Positions 7,949-16,931 of a DNA stretch of 43,602 nt are shown piece after piece. Under the pieces are notes generated by a model, which worked only from the letters and a program-made list of their open reading frames with translations, did not search any database and had not been told where the DNA came from. Positions within the stretch are counted from its first letter, which is position 1, and every line of letters starts with the position of its first letter. Made by a program: the position numbers and the translations under genes. The DNA comes from Ruminococcus sp. Lineage in GTDB: Bacteria; Bacillota; Clostridia; Oscillospirales; Ruminococcaceae. The DNA is taken from NCBI GenBank assembly GCA_017437285.1, contig JAFSBM010000133.1, positions 1 to 43,602 of the forward strand, in the 5' to 3' direction.

Positions 7949-8809
7949 ATGAAAATAAACTATATCCATGAGCCGACTGATTTACAATGCGGTCAGGCGG
8001 TACTCGCTATGCTGATTGGTACATCAGCTGAGGCAATATGCCAAATTATAGGCAATGACAGGGAAACTAATCTCCGTGAAATGAAAGATACTCTGCGGAA
8101 TTTCGGCTTTACTGTTTCAGATGCCCGTGTGCCTGTAAAATGTAAGCACGAACTGCCGCCCCTGTGTATGCTGAGCCTTGAAACTCCCCGCTGCTGGCAT
8201 TGGTCGCTGTACTGTGACGGTACATTCTATGACCCCGAACACGGTGTTATGGAGGATTTCCCCGAATCAAACCGCCGATACTACTGGAAAGTTACACCTC
8301 CGAAAAATCCCAGAAAAATTGCCTTGCTAATGGGCAGCAAAAAAGATAAAATTCTCCAATGCTTAAAGGCTGCCGGTTGGTATGAGGGCAGAAAAATTGA
8401 TATTTCATTTATTGAAAAATACTATCAATCACAAAATGTTCAGCTAACTGACGGTGCAAAAGAGTTTATGCAGGAATTTTACGGCATTTCTGAGGAATGG
8501 CATTTCAGAAAAGGCGTATGGTATGAATTCAGCCTTTTTCCATTCAGGAATGTTCCTGATGAATTTGTGTATGATTATATGTATTCTTTCGCAGATAATC
8601 AGAAAAAAGCAGTAGAGCAAATTGCAGGTGAATATGTTGTAATTGTTGGCGAAATAGGATATTATTACCCTGCAAGAATATGGTTCGGAAGTAATAATAA
8701 AATATATACAACTCATGAATATGACGAAATAGTACACGTATACGACAACATAGTTGACCTGATTCTATACGATTTTGAAGATGAGTGGGAAAAAGCAATA
8801 ATGTATTAA
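7949..8809 (+). CDS. Papain-like cysteine peptidase domain fused to SUKH-3
   Basis: 286 residues with two parts. Residues 1-115 look like a C39/papain-like peptidase: LQCGQAVLAML puts Gln13-Cys14 at the head of a helix, and CWHWSLYCDGTFYDP supplies His84 and Asp95. Residues about 134-286 resemble SUKH-3: CLKAAGWYEGRKIDI at its start, a central YEFSLFPF strand, EYVVIVGEIGYYYPARIWF and an acidic end. SUKH-3 proteins are typically toxin-immunity proteins. The fused peptidase could process a toxin or act as a regulatory domain; function is inference. No frameshift is visible at the join. RBS AGGAG, 12 bases after the SMI1 gene. Confidence 0.75.
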   Translation: MKINYIHEPTDLQCGQAVLAMLIGTSAEAICQIIGNDRETNLREMKDTLRNFGFTVSDARVPVKCKHELPPLCMLSLETPRCWHWSLYCDGTFYDPEHGVMEDFPESNRRYYWKVTPPKNPRKIALLMGSKKDKILQCLKAAGWYEGRKIDISFIEKYYQSQNVQLTDGAKEFMQEFYGISEEWHFRKGVWYEFSLFPFRNVPDEFVYDYMYSFADNQKKAVEQIAGEYVVIVGEIGYYYPARIWFGSNNKIYTTHEYDEIVHVYDNIVDLILYDFEDEWEKAIMY

Positions 8810-8821
8810 GGAGTGTTGAAT

Positions 8822-10093
8822 ATGTCCGCACCATTAGCCGATAAAATCCGCCCTAAAACTCTTGCCGATGTGGTCGGGCAGGAGCATATTCTCGCTGAGG
8901 GTAAGCCCCTGCGAAAAATCATTGACAGCGGAACTGTTCCCAATATGATTTTCTATGGACCATCGGGAGTTGGAAAAACTACCGTTGCCCGAATTATAGC
9001 CGAAAACTGCGGTATGTCCCTCTATAAGCTCAACGGCACAAATGCGTCAATCTCCGATATTAAAGATGTTGTTGCCGATATTGGCACATTTGGAAGTGAA
9101 AACGGTATTCTCCTTTACCTTGACGAAATTCAGTATCTCAATAAAAAGCAGCAGCAAAGCCTGCTTGAATACATCGAAAACGGCGATATTACGCTGATTG
9201 CCTCAACTACCGAGAACCCATACTTTTCCGTGTACAATGCGGTTATCAGCCGAAGTACAGTTTTTGAATTCAAGCCTGTTACTGCTGAACAGCTTATCCC
9301 TGCCATAAAGCGTGGATTTCGCATAATCGGCGAAGAATCGGGAATTACCGTAAATGTAACCGATGAAATCTGCCGCTTAATTGCATTCGGCTGCGGCGGT
9401 GATGTCCGTAAGGCAATGAATACAGTTGAGCTGTGTGTTCTCTGCGGCGATGCCTCTGAGGGTGCGGTTACTGTTACCGAGGACTCCCTGTCAGTTCTCG
9501 TTCAGCGGAGCAATATGCGATATGACCGTGACGGTGACCAGCATTACGACATCCTTTCCGCCTTGCAGAAGTCAATCCGTGGCTCTGATGAAAATGCCGC
9601 CCTCCACTATGCCGCACGGCTTATTGAGGCTGGAGATATAATTTCCCTCTGCCGCCGACTTCTCGTTATAGCTGCCGAGGACGTTGGTCTTGCCTATCCG
9701 CAGGCAATTGTTGTGACTAAAGCTTGTGTGGATTCCGCCTTGCAGCTGGGACTCCCCGAAGCACGAATTCCCCTTGCAGAGGCGATTATTCTCCTTGCAA
9801 CTGCTCCGAAATCGAATAGTGCAGAATCGGCAATTGATGCCGCACTTGCTGATGTGAGAAGCTGTGACGCTCTCGAATTTCCTCGTCATTTGCAGAATAA
9901 GCACTTTGACGGCAAGGGTGCAAAAGTTGTGGGACAGCATTACCTTTATCCCCACGACTACCCCAACCACTACGTTAAACAGCAGTATCTCCCCGATGCC
10001 CTTGCAAACAGGGTGTATTACAATTTCGGTGAAAACAAAACCGAACAGGCTGCTTTACTTTATCGCAAGAAGATTTTGAGTGAAGCTGAATAA
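8822..10093 (+). CDS. rarA: Replication-associated recombination ATPase RarA/MgsA
   Basis: 423 residues, normal length. An AAA+ clamp-loader-like ATPase that acts at stalled replication forks. Walker A is GPSGVGKT (46-53) and Walker B LLYLDEIQ (97-104). A sensor-1-like STTENPYFS follows. The C-terminal domain contains EDVGLAYPQA and the HYLYPHDYPNHYVKQQYLP motif diagnostic of the family. A GTG at 8813 is in frame, but the ATG at 8822 sits 8 bases after AAGGAG. It is the last gene of the run starting at 4357 and is followed by a strong terminator. Confidence 0.95.
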   Translation: MSAPLADKIRPKTLADVVGQEHILAEGKPLRKIIDSGTVPNMIFYGPSGVGKTTVARIIAENCGMSLYKLNGTNASISDIKDVVADIGTFGSENGILLYLDEIQYLNKKQQQSLLEYIENGDITLIASTTENPYFSVYNAVISRSTVFEFKPVTAEQLIPAIKRGFRIIGEESGITVNVTDEICRLIAFGCGGDVRKAMNTVELCVLCGDASEGAVTVTEDSLSVLVQRSNMRYDRDGDQHYDILSALQKSIRGSDENAALHYAARLIEAGDIISLCRRLLVIAAEDVGLAYPQAIVVTKACVDSALQLGLPEARIPLAEAIILLATAPKSNSAESAIDAALADVRSCDALEFPRHLQNKHFDGKGAKVVGQHYLYPHDYPNHYVKQQYLPDALANRVYYNFGENKTEQAALLYRKKILSEAE

Positions 10094-10099
10094 AGAAAC

Positions 10100-10136
10100 A
10101 AATCCAGAGAAGATGCAATCACTTCTCTGGATTTTT
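10100..10136 (+). terminator. Terminator of rarA
   Basis: A perfect 13-bp stem (AAATCCAGAGAAG with CTTCTCTGGATTT) and a nine-base loop end in TTTTT. Confidence 0.9.
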
Positions 10137-10157
10137 ACTTATAAATATTTGGATTTA

Positions 10158-10586
10158 TCAACCACCAGGTGAACAGCTATCATACACTTTATAAATAATG
10201 CCATCCTCGTCATATTCCATATAATAGAAGTGTTCCAAATGGTCTGGCATAATCGGTCCATTATCAGTGTAAATGTAATATCCAACACTGCCTTTTTGAT
10301 TTTTTATTATTTCCCCTAAATCAAAATCTCCGTATTTTTCTTCCACTTCATAAATGCTATTCTGTAAAATAGCCCAATCATTGTATTTATAATATGTAGA
10401 ATGAGAAACCGCATATAGAACAGTTATTGCAATCAGAACAAAATTGATACTGACTGAAATGATTGCGGATTTCCATTTTTGCTTTCTGATTTTCCGTATA
10501 ATAAACAAAATTACAGAAATGATAAGTCCCACTATTAAGAAAAAAAAGAACAATGTTATTCCAATCGTGAAATACCACGGATTCAC
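10158..10586 (-). CDS. Small hypothetical membrane protein
   Basis: 142 residues; not recognised. Two hydrophobic segments (about 6-30 and 40-60) separated by a basic RKIRKQKWK loop, then an 80-residue polar domain rich in Tyr, Asp and Glu. It starts with GTG behind GAGGTG, 7 bases away. It stands alone, convergent with rarA. A MITE-like repeat lies 42 bases upstream of its start, so its promoter region may have been altered by that insertion. Confidence 0.65.
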   Translation of the reverse strand: MNPWYFTIGITLFFFFLIVGLIISVILFIIRKIRKQKWKSAIISVSINFVLIAITVLYAVSHSTYYKYNDWAILQNSIYEVEEKYGDFDLGEIIKNQKGSVGYYIYTDNGPIMPDHLEHFYYMEYDEDGIIYKVYDSCSPGG

Positions 10587-10627
10587 TTTAAATCACCTCA
10601 TCATATTTTTATATTTCATCAAATTAA

Positions 10628-10785
10628 GGGCATCTCTAAAAACTCGTTTGATTAAAGAAAAAACAGATAGGTACGGCAGTTGCAAGGAAACCTTCCGAAG
10701 GCGTGCTGTCGCACTCCAAGGGAGGTTGACGAAGCAGATGACGTGCATAGCTGTTTTTTCTCAAAAGGGGTTTTTAGAGATACCC
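10628..10785 (+). mobile_element. MITE-like element, copy A
   Basis: 158 bp, no coding capacity. Terminal inverted repeats are GGGCATCTCTAAAAAC (10628-10643) and GTTTTTAGAGATACCC (10770-10785). It is flanked by TTAA on both sides (10624-10627 and 10786-10789), as expected for a target-site duplication. The centre folds into a hairpin (ACCTTCC with GGGAGGT around GCGTGC/GCAC). Copy B at 18229-18387 is about 91 percent identical by eye. Confidence 0.85.
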
Positions 10786-10830
10786 TTAATTATAACAAAT
10801 ATTGAACACTCTGTCAATCCCTTAAACAAC

Positions 10831-10876
10831 ACAAAGCCACTTTTGACGCAATATCAAAAGTGGCTTTGTAATATTT
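10831..10876 (-). terminator. Hairpin terminator after purL
   Basis: A perfect 16-bp stem (ACAAAGCCACTTTTGA with TCAAAAGTGGCTTTGT) around a 7-base loop. The T-tract is weak on the minus strand (GTTGTTT) and better on the plus strand (ATATTTTT), so it may work in both directions. Just upstream in the purL direction (10874-10889) lies a solitary MITE end. Confidence 0.65.
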
Positions 10877-10906
10877 TTAGAGATGCCCTTTATTCAGTTC
10901 TGACAA

Positions 10907-13900
10907 TTATTTGAAGTAAGCTACGCCGCTTTCAAATATCTTCTGATCCTTGTTACCCTCTACGTTCTTGCAGATAAAGCCGCCCTTACGCTCGGAGTGT
11001 CCCATTTTACCGAATACTCTGCCGTCGGGAGATGTGATACCCTCGATAGCTTCAATTGAAGTATTTGGATTGTAGCGGATATCCATTGTAGGATTGCCCT
11101 CAAGGTCAACGTACTGTGTAGCAATCTGACCGTTGTTAGCAAGCTGCTGAATAAGACTTGCAGGAGCTACGAAGCGTCCTTCACCGTGTGAAATCGGTAC
11201 ACAATGAATGTCGCCAACCTCTGTGCCGTAGAGCCATGGACTCTTGTTTGACGCAATACGTGTATTTACCATCATTGACTGGTGACGGTTGATTGTATTG
11301 AATGTAAGTGTAGGTGAATCATCATTCATATCAACAATCTCACCGAAAGGCACAAGACCAAGCTTAACAAGTGCCTGGAAGCCGTTACAGATACCAAGCA
11401 TAAGACCGTCACGGTTTTTGAGAAGCTCGTGAACTGCGTCCTTAATCTTAGGATTGCGGAAGAATGCTGTAATGAACTTACCGCTTCCCTCAGGCTCGTC
11501 ACCGCCGCTGAATCCACCCGGAATCATAATAATCTGTGACTCCTTGATTGCCTTTTCAAAGTAATCAACTGACTGCTCAATATCGCCTGCAAACATATTG
11601 CGGATAATTACAGTTTCAGCTACAGCACCAGCCTTTTCAAATGCTCTTGCTGTATCGTATTCGCAGTTTGTACCTGGGAATACAGGAATAAGAACTCTTG
11701 GCTTTGCAAACTTTTCAGCTGATGCAAGCTTCTCAGTTCCTTTGAAGCTGTATTTAGCAGGTGTAACATCAGTTGTCTTAATTCTGCATGGGAATACAGG
11801 TTCAAGCTTGCCCTCCCATACTCTCTGGAGGCTGTCAAGACCAACAATATAATCAATTGTACAAATCTTGTAGCTGTCGATTACCTTACCGATTACGATT
11901 TCATCATCAGATGCCTCGCCAGTAAGCTCGATAATAAATGCACCATATGTGGGCTTGAATAATGTTTCGGGAGCAAGACGCTCTGTAAACTCAAATCCAA
12001 GCTTGTTACCGAAACACATCTTAGCAATACCCTCTGCAACACCGCCGTAGCCGATTGTCCAGATTGATGCTGCTCTGCCTGCGGAAATAATTTCCTCAAC
12101 CTTGTCAAATACGCTCTTTACGCTGTCAAATACGGGAAGTCCGTTTTCGTCATACTTAGGAGCAATGTAGATAACCTTGTTTCCTGCTTTCTTGAATTCA
12201 GTTGAAACAACCTTATCAGCCTTAGCTGTAGAAACTGCAAATGAAACAAGTGTAGGAGGAACGTCAATATTCTCAAATGTTCCTGACATTGAGTCCTTAC
12301 CGCCGATTGAGCCGCAGCCCATTTCAAGCTGTGCCTTGAATGCACCGAGAAGTGCAGCCATAGGCTTGCCCCAACGCTTAGGATCATTCTGTGTTCTCTC
12401 GAAGTATTCCTGGAATGTGAGCCAGCACTTCTTGTATGTACCGCCTGCTGCAACTACCTTAGCGATAGACTCAATAACAGCCATCATAGCACCGTGGTAT
12501 GGGCTTACTACTGACAAATCGGGATTATAACCCCAACCCATAAGTGAGCAGGTATTTGTTTCGCCCTTGAGTACGGGAATCTTAGCAGCCATAGCCTGTG
12601 AAGGTGACATCTGATATACACCGCCGTAAGGCATAAGAACTGTGCCTGCACCGATTGTGGAGTCGAACTTCTCTACAAGTCCCTTCTGTGAGCATACATT
12701 AAGGCTGCCCATAAGCTTTGTCCATTCCTCAGCGTTGTCGGAAAGTTCATCATCACGAACCTGGTCGGGATCGTCAATTACAATATTTGTATGCTTTGCA
12801 GCACCGTTGGAGTTAAGGAAATCTCTTGAAAGGTCAACGATTGTCTTGCCGTTCCAGTTCATCTTGAGGCGAGGCTCGTCCACAACATCAGCTACAAGAG
12901 TAGCTTCAAGGTTCTCCTTCTTAGCCTCCTCCATAAACTTCTCAACGTCCTCGGGAGCAACAACTACTGCCATACGCTCCTGTGACTCGGAAATAGCAAT
13001 TTCAGTACCGTCAAGACCGTCATACTTCTTAGGAACTGCATTGAGGTTAATGATAAGACCGTCAGTCAGCTCACCGATAGCAACGGATACACCGCCTGCA
13101 CCGAAGTCGTTACATCTCTTGATAAGCTTTGTAACCTCGGGATTGCGGAAAAGACGCTGGAGTTTTCTCTCCTCAGGAGGATTACCCTTCTGTACCTCTG
13201 CACCGCAGTTTTCGAGAGATTCAAGTGTATGTGACTTTGAAGAACCTGTAGCACCGCCGCAGCCGTCACGGCCTGTCTTACCGCCAAGGAGAATTACAAC
13301 ATCTCCTGCAACAGGTCTTTCACGTCTGATATTTTCAGCAGGAGCAGCACCGAGAACAGCACCGATTTCCATACGCTTTGCAACATAGCCGGGGTGGTAT
13401 ACCTCGGAAACGTGGCCTGTAGCAAGACCAATCTGATTACCGTAGGAGCTGTAACCGTTAGCAGCACCAACAGTAATCTTTCTCTGTGGAAGCTTACCTG
13501 CAATTGTGTCCTCAACAGGAACAAGAGGATTAGCCGCACCTGTTACACGCATTGCCTGATATACATAGCTTCTTCCTGAAAGCGGGTCACGGATAGCACC
13601 GCCAAGGCAGGTAGCCGCACCGCCGAAAGGCTCGATTTCTGTGGGGTGGTTGTGAGTTTCGTTCTTGAACATAAGAATCCAGTCCTCAATCTCACCGTCA
13701 ACATCAACCTTGATTTTTACGGAGCAGGCATTGATTTCCTCACTCTCATCAAGGTCGGGAAGAAGTCCGTCAGCTTTAAGCTTCTTAGCTGCAATTGTAC
13801 CTAAATCCATAAGAGTAATTGGCTTGTCAGTTCTGCCAAGTTCCTCACGGACATTGAGATACATCTCGTATGTGTCCTTGATATAAGGAGTGATTACGCT

Positions 13901-14611
13901 TACATCTTCAACATTTGTAAGGAATGTTGTGTGACGGCAATGGTCTGACCAGTATGTATCAATCATACGGATTTCTGTAATTGTAGGGTCACGATGCTCT
14001 GTATTGCGGAAATAATCCTGACAAAACTTAATATCGTCATAATCCATAGCAAGTCCGAACTCGCTTACAAATGCACGAAGTCCCTTTTCATTGAGGTTGA
14101 TAAAGCCTTCAAGAGTTTCAACTGTTGTGGGGATTTCATAATTTGTATCGAGAGAATCAACTGTATCAAGGGAAGCCTCACGGCTTTCAACAGGGTTGAT
14201 GATGTAGGATTTGAGCTTTGCAAATTCCTCATCTGTAATATTGCCGTCAATAATGTAAACTCTTGCATTTCTTACACGGCATCTTTCGCCCTGACGAAGA
14301 ATCTGAATACACTGCTCACAGCTGTCTGCACGCTGGTCGAACTGACCGGGCAAATACTCAACAGCGAATACTCTTTCGCCCTCTGCAAGTACGGGAAGTT
14401 CGCTGTAAACAACGTCAACAGCAGGCTCGGAGAAAACTGTGCTGATTGCAGCATTGAAATCCTCCTCTGTAAGTCTGTCAGCGTCATAGCGGTTCAGCAC
14501 TCTGATATTCTTGATATCAAGTCTGAGTGCAGTTTTGATGTCGCTGAGAACTGACTGAGCCTCAACGGCAAACTCTGGTTTCTTTTCGGAATAAATTCTG
14601 AATACGGACAT
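10907..14611 (-). CDS. purL: Phosphoribosylformylglycinamidine synthase (large PurL)
   Basis: 1234 residues. It converts FGAR, glutamine and ATP to FGAM, the fourth step of purine synthesis. The single-chain form fuses an N-terminal PurS-like domain, two synthetase halves and a C-terminal glutamine amidotransferase. Visible marks are TYWSDHCRHTTF near residue 225, FKNETHNHPTEIEPFGGAATCLGG near 320 and, at the end, VFPGTNCEYDTA, MIPGGFSGGDEPEGSGK and LGICNGFQALVKLG with the nucleophile Cys. The start at 14611 gives MSVFRIYSEKK; a longer frame starts at 14629 but its GGGAG lies only one base from the ATG. It follows mtaB by about 50 bases and may share its transcript. Confidence 0.96.
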   Translation of the reverse strand: MSVFRIYSEKKPEFAVEAQSVLSDIKTALRLDIKNIRVLNRYDADRLTEEDFNAAISTVFSEPAVDVVYSELPVLAEGERVFAVEYLPGQFDQRADSCEQCIQILRQGERCRVRNARVYIIDGNITDEEFAKLKSYIINPVESREASLDTVDSLDTNYEIPTTVETLEGFINLNEKGLRAFVSEFGLAMDYDDIKFCQDYFRNTEHRDPTITEIRMIDTYWSDHCRHTTFLTNVEDVSVITPYIKDTYEMYLNVREELGRTDKPITLMDLGTIAAKKLKADGLLPDLDESEEINACSVKIKVDVDGEIEDWILMFKNETHNHPTEIEPFGGAATCLGGAIRDPLSGRSYVYQAMRVTGAANPLVPVEDTIAGKLPQRKITVGAANGYSSYGNQIGLATGHVSEVYHPGYVAKRMEIGAVLGAAPAENIRRERPVAGDVVILLGGKTGRDGCGGATGSSKSHTLESLENCGAEVQKGNPPEERKLQRLFRNPEVTKLIKRCNDFGAGGVSVAIGELTDGLIINLNAVPKKYDGLDGTEIAISESQERMAVVVAPEDVEKFMEEAKKENLEATLVADVVDEPRLKMNWNGKTIVDLSRDFLNSNGAAKHTNIVIDDPDQVRDDELSDNAEEWTKLMGSLNVCSQKGLVEKFDSTIGAGTVLMPYGGVYQMSPSQAMAAKIPVLKGETNTCSLMGWGYNPDLSVVSPYHGAMMAVIESIAKVVAAGGTYKKCWLTFQEYFERTQNDPKRWGKPMAALLGAFKAQLEMGCGSIGGKDSMSGTFENIDVPPTLVSFAVSTAKADKVVSTEFKKAGNKVIYIAPKYDENGLPVFDSVKSVFDKVEEIISAGRAASIWTIGYGGVAEGIAKMCFGNKLGFEFTERLAPETLFKPTYGAFIIELTGEASDDEIVIGKVIDSYKICTIDYIVGLDSLQRVWEGKLEPVFPCRIKTTDVTPAKYSFKGTEKLASAEKFAKPRVLIPVFPGTNCEYDTARAFEKAGAVAETVIIRNMFAGDIEQSVDYFEKAIKESQIIMIPGGFSGGDEPEGSGKFITAFFRNPKIKDAVHELLKNRDGLMLGICNGFQALVKLGLVPFGEIVDMNDDSPTLTFNTINRHQSMMVNTRIASNKSPWLYGTEVGDIHCVPISHGEGRFVAPASLIQQLANNGQIATQYVDLEGNPTMDIRYNPNTSIEAIEGITSPDGRVFGKMGHSERKGGFICKNVEGNKDQKIFESGVAYFK

Positions 14612-14662
14612 AATTACTTCTATCTCCATTCTCCCTGTCGGGATATTTTTGCACGTAATTTC

Positions 14663-15976
14663 TTACGTGTAATTTTCGTCGGCAATTCTGCCAATGCAGT
14701 AACCATTACTGCACTCTTCTATTATAACATAAAAAATCGAATTACGCAAACATTTTTTTGAATTTTCTCGAAAAACTTTTATAATTGTATGGTCAGGTGC
14801 GTGTCCTTGGTGAAATTCTGTGGAATTTTCACGTTCAAACAGAACGGGAACAGTTTTTCCCACAAGATTTTCAAGATATTTTCGGGACAATCTCTCCCCT
14901 GCCGCTTTCATTCTGTCGGCACGTTCCTCCTTGATTTTCTTGGGGAACTGTTTCATTGCGGCGGCAGGTGTGCCTTTTCTTGGGGAATACTGGAAAACAT
15001 GAATTACAGAAAATCCCACTTTTTCCACAAAAGCAAGAGATTCGGCAAATTCCTCCTCCGTTTCTTCGGGAAATCCCACCATTATATCGGTTGTGAATGC
15101 GGCATCGGGGAAATAACTGCGGATTTTCTCGACAATTTCGTAATATTCGTCGGGTGTATACTTTCTGTTCATTCGTTTGAGAACTGCCGCACTTCCGCTT
15201 TGCAATGACAGATGAAACTGTGGGCAGAATTGCGGCAACGCTGAAAGACGCTTCAAATCCTCATCGGTAAGCATTTCAGGCTCAATTGAACCAAGTCTTA
15301 CACGGTCAATGCCCTCGGTATTACAGCAGATTTCAACAGCGTCCACAAGCCGCAAACCAAACTCCATTCCATAAAATGCAAGGTTAATTCCCACAAGAAC
15401 GATTTCCCTGTGACCTGCTTCCGCAAGGGATTGAGCTTCGGTTTTTACCGATTCTACGGGCTTACTGCGGCATCTTCCACGGGCAAAAGGAATTATGCAG
15501 TATGAGCAGAAACAGTTGCAGCCGTCCTGAATTTTCATAAACGCCCTTGTCTGGCTGAATGTGCTTTCATAGGGAATTTCCTCGAATTCTTCTCCCCTGA
15601 CAAAATCGGGAACGTGAATAATTCTCGATTTTTCAGCCAATGCCTGCTGTGTAAAGGCAACGATTTTATCCCTGTCCTTTGTCCCTGTGATTATATCGGC
15701 TTCGGGGCAGATTTCGTCGATTTTCTCATTGCTCTGAGGCAGACAGCCTGTGAGAATTATGACAGAATCGGGATAAATTCGCCTTAACCGCCTTACGGTA
15801 TAGAGGGATTTTTTATCTCCGCTTCCCGTAACGGTGCAGGAATTGATAAAAAACACATCAGCCTCGGACTCGGACTGTGCAACTTCAAATCCGTGAGAGA
15901 TAAAATCACTCCGCAGGCACTCGGTTTCATACTGGCTGACCTTACAGCCGAAAGTTATAAAATAAACTTTATACAT
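14663..15976 (-). CDS. mtaB: tRNA t6A37 methylthiotransferase MtaB
   Basis: 437 residues. A radical-SAM enzyme that converts t6A37 to ms2t6A37 in tRNAs reading ANN codons. The N-terminal domain has three iron-sulfur cysteines (Cys11 in TFGCKVSQYETE, Cys47 in NSCTVT, Cys78 in TGCLPQ). The radical-SAM cluster is Cys153, Cys157 and Cys160 in DGCNCFCSYC. A TRAM-like domain covers about residues 375-435. The GCKVSQYETE form is typical of MtaB rather than MiaB or RimO. The RBS is weak (GGTG). Confidence 0.93.
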   Translation of the reverse strand: MYKVYFITFGCKVSQYETECLRSDFISHGFEVAQSESEADVFFINSCTVTGSGDKKSLYTVRRLRRIYPDSVIILTGCLPQSNEKIDEICPEADIITGTKDRDKIVAFTQQALAEKSRIIHVPDFVRGEEFEEIPYESTFSQTRAFMKIQDGCNCFCSYCIIPFARGRCRSKPVESVKTEAQSLAEAGHREIVLVGINLAFYGMEFGLRLVDAVEICCNTEGIDRVRLGSIEPEMLTDEDLKRLSALPQFCPQFHLSLQSGSAAVLKRMNRKYTPDEYYEIVEKIRSYFPDAAFTTDIMVGFPEETEEEFAESLAFVEKVGFSVIHVFQYSPRKGTPAAAMKQFPKKIKEERADRMKAAGERLSRKYLENLVGKTVPVLFERENSTEFHQGHAPDHTIIKVFRENSKKCLRNSIFYVIIEECSNGYCIGRIADENYT

Positions 15977-16130
15977 ATTTTACACCATTTTCTATGAAGT
16001 AGTCAATGTTTAATCTGCACAAAAATTAATATCCGCTTTTGTGCAGGGTGAATAATTATTCTTTATTCCCAAAAATGCAAATGAGAATAAGGACATTAAT
16101 TGCCAAAATGCCGAATTTGTAAAAAAACCC

Positions 16131-16159
16131 TTGACATAGCGGAATTTTAATGTTATTAT
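16131..16159 (+). promoter_or_regulatory. Promoter of the HPr-like gene
   Basis: TTGACA (16131-16136), a 17-base spacer and TATTAT (16154-16159). An AGGAGG RBS precedes the ATG at 16240. Apart from this promoter I see nothing else in the 263-base gap 15977-16239. Confidence 0.85.
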
Positions 16160-16239
16160 ATATGTGCGGAAGGGAAATCCGCAAAGGAAAAAGGCATAAA
16201 CAATAAAAAACATCTATTCACACTCAGGAGGTAAAGATT

Positions 16240-16470
16240 ATGACAAAGACAATGGTATCACTTCAGCAGATTAACGACGTTAAGGAGTTCGTTAACACAG
16301 TTATGAAGTATGAATTCGACATCGACCTCGTATCAGGCAGATACGCTGTTGACGCAAAGTCAATCATGGGTATTTTCAGCCTCGACCTCTCCAAGCCAAT
16401 CGAGCTTAACATCCACACAGATGACGCTGAAAAGTTCATGGCTGACATCGACAGATTCATCGTTAAGTAA
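16240..16470 (+). CDS. HPr-like protein without the active-site histidine (Crh-like)
   Basis: 76 residues, slightly short for HPr (about 87). The KSIMGIFSLDL motif holds Ser41, equivalent to the regulatory Ser46 of HPr. Counting back the same 31 residues that separate Ser46 from His15 lands on Gln10, in LQQINDVKEF. The GLHARPA motif is absent. Bacillus Crh also has Gln at this place: it cannot carry phosphate for sugar transport but, when Ser-phosphorylated by HPr kinase, acts as a CcpA co-repressor. The same role here is inference. It has its own strong promoter and terminator. Confidence 0.82.
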   Translation: MTKTMVSLQQINDVKEFVNTVMKYEFDIDLVSGRYAVDAKSIMGIFSLDLSKPIELNIHTDDAEKFMADIDRFIVK

Positions 16471-16494
16471 TCTGTCATTTCTGACGACTATACA

Positions 16495-16525
16495 TAAAAC
16501 ACCTTTCGGGGTGTTTTATTTTTTT
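16495..16525 (+). terminator. Terminator of the HPr-like gene
   Basis: TAAAACACC pairs with GGGGTGTTTTA around a TTTC loop, followed by seven T. Confidence 0.92.
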
Positions 16526-16632
16526 GCAAAAATTCAAAAATTCCCAGAAATCACCTGTATATTTCATCTCATTTCTGCAATAATAATTTCAGGCGTTAAA
16601 AATCACAACGCTTGAAAAGAGGTGTACACAAA

Positions 16633-16851
16633 ATGTGGGACAAAATAGCACTTATCCTCCTCATCGTAGGAGGCATCAACTGGGGACTTGTGGGAATCTT
16701 TGACCTCGACTTAGTTGCATGGATGCTTGGTGGTGCAGGCAGTCTTGCCGCAAGAGCAGTTTATATTCTCGTGGCAATTTCAGCAGTATGGTGCATTTCC
16801 CTCCTGTTCAGAAAGAACGAGGAATTTGCAGTAACCACAGCACACCAATAA
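16633..16851 (+). CDS. DUF378 family small membrane protein
   Basis: 72 residues. Two membrane segments (about 5-25 and 40-60). IGGINWGLVG-type residues (VGGINWGLVGIFDLDLVAWM) are the DUF378 signature. Function unknown. An in-frame start at 16612 exists, but the ATG at 16633 fits AGAGGTG 9 bases upstream. It is separated from the HPr-like gene by a terminator. Confidence 0.82.
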   Translation: MWDKIALILLIVGGINWGLVGIFDLDLVAWMLGGAGSLAARAVYILVAISAVWCISLLFRKNEEFAVTTAHQ

Positions 16852-16887
16852 AATCGGTATCCCTGTGATGCCGTGGGATACAAATAA

Positions 16888-16931
16888 GAGGCAGGAGATA
16901 AGCGACGCTTTTCTCTTGCCTCGAATTTTTA
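16888..16931 (+). terminator. Terminator between DUF378 gene and rpsR
   Basis: GAGGCAGGAGA (16888-16898) pairs with TCTCTTGCCTC (16912-16922) with one G-U pair, then ATTTTTA. It lies directly next to the convergent rpsR stop and may serve both genes. Confidence 0.8.

Noticed and set aside
10444-10914. 156-codon plus-strand reading frame with a basic sequence shared with 18033-18338
   Set aside because: The shared part is only the MITE-like repeat read in one frame. It overlaps a real minus-strand gene and has no RBS.
12642-13388. 248-codon frame antisense to purL
   Set aside because: It lies wholly inside purL, whose motifs are clear, and its composition (Ser, Pro and Arg from reversed codons) is that of a shadow.
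10907-14629. Longer PurL starting at 14629
   Set aside because: The GGGAG would be one base from the ATG; the start at 14611 gives the usual N-terminus.
15974-16010. TTGACT with TAAAAT upstream of mtaB as a promoter
   Set aside because: The -10 box would touch the start codon, so the transcript would begin inside the gene.
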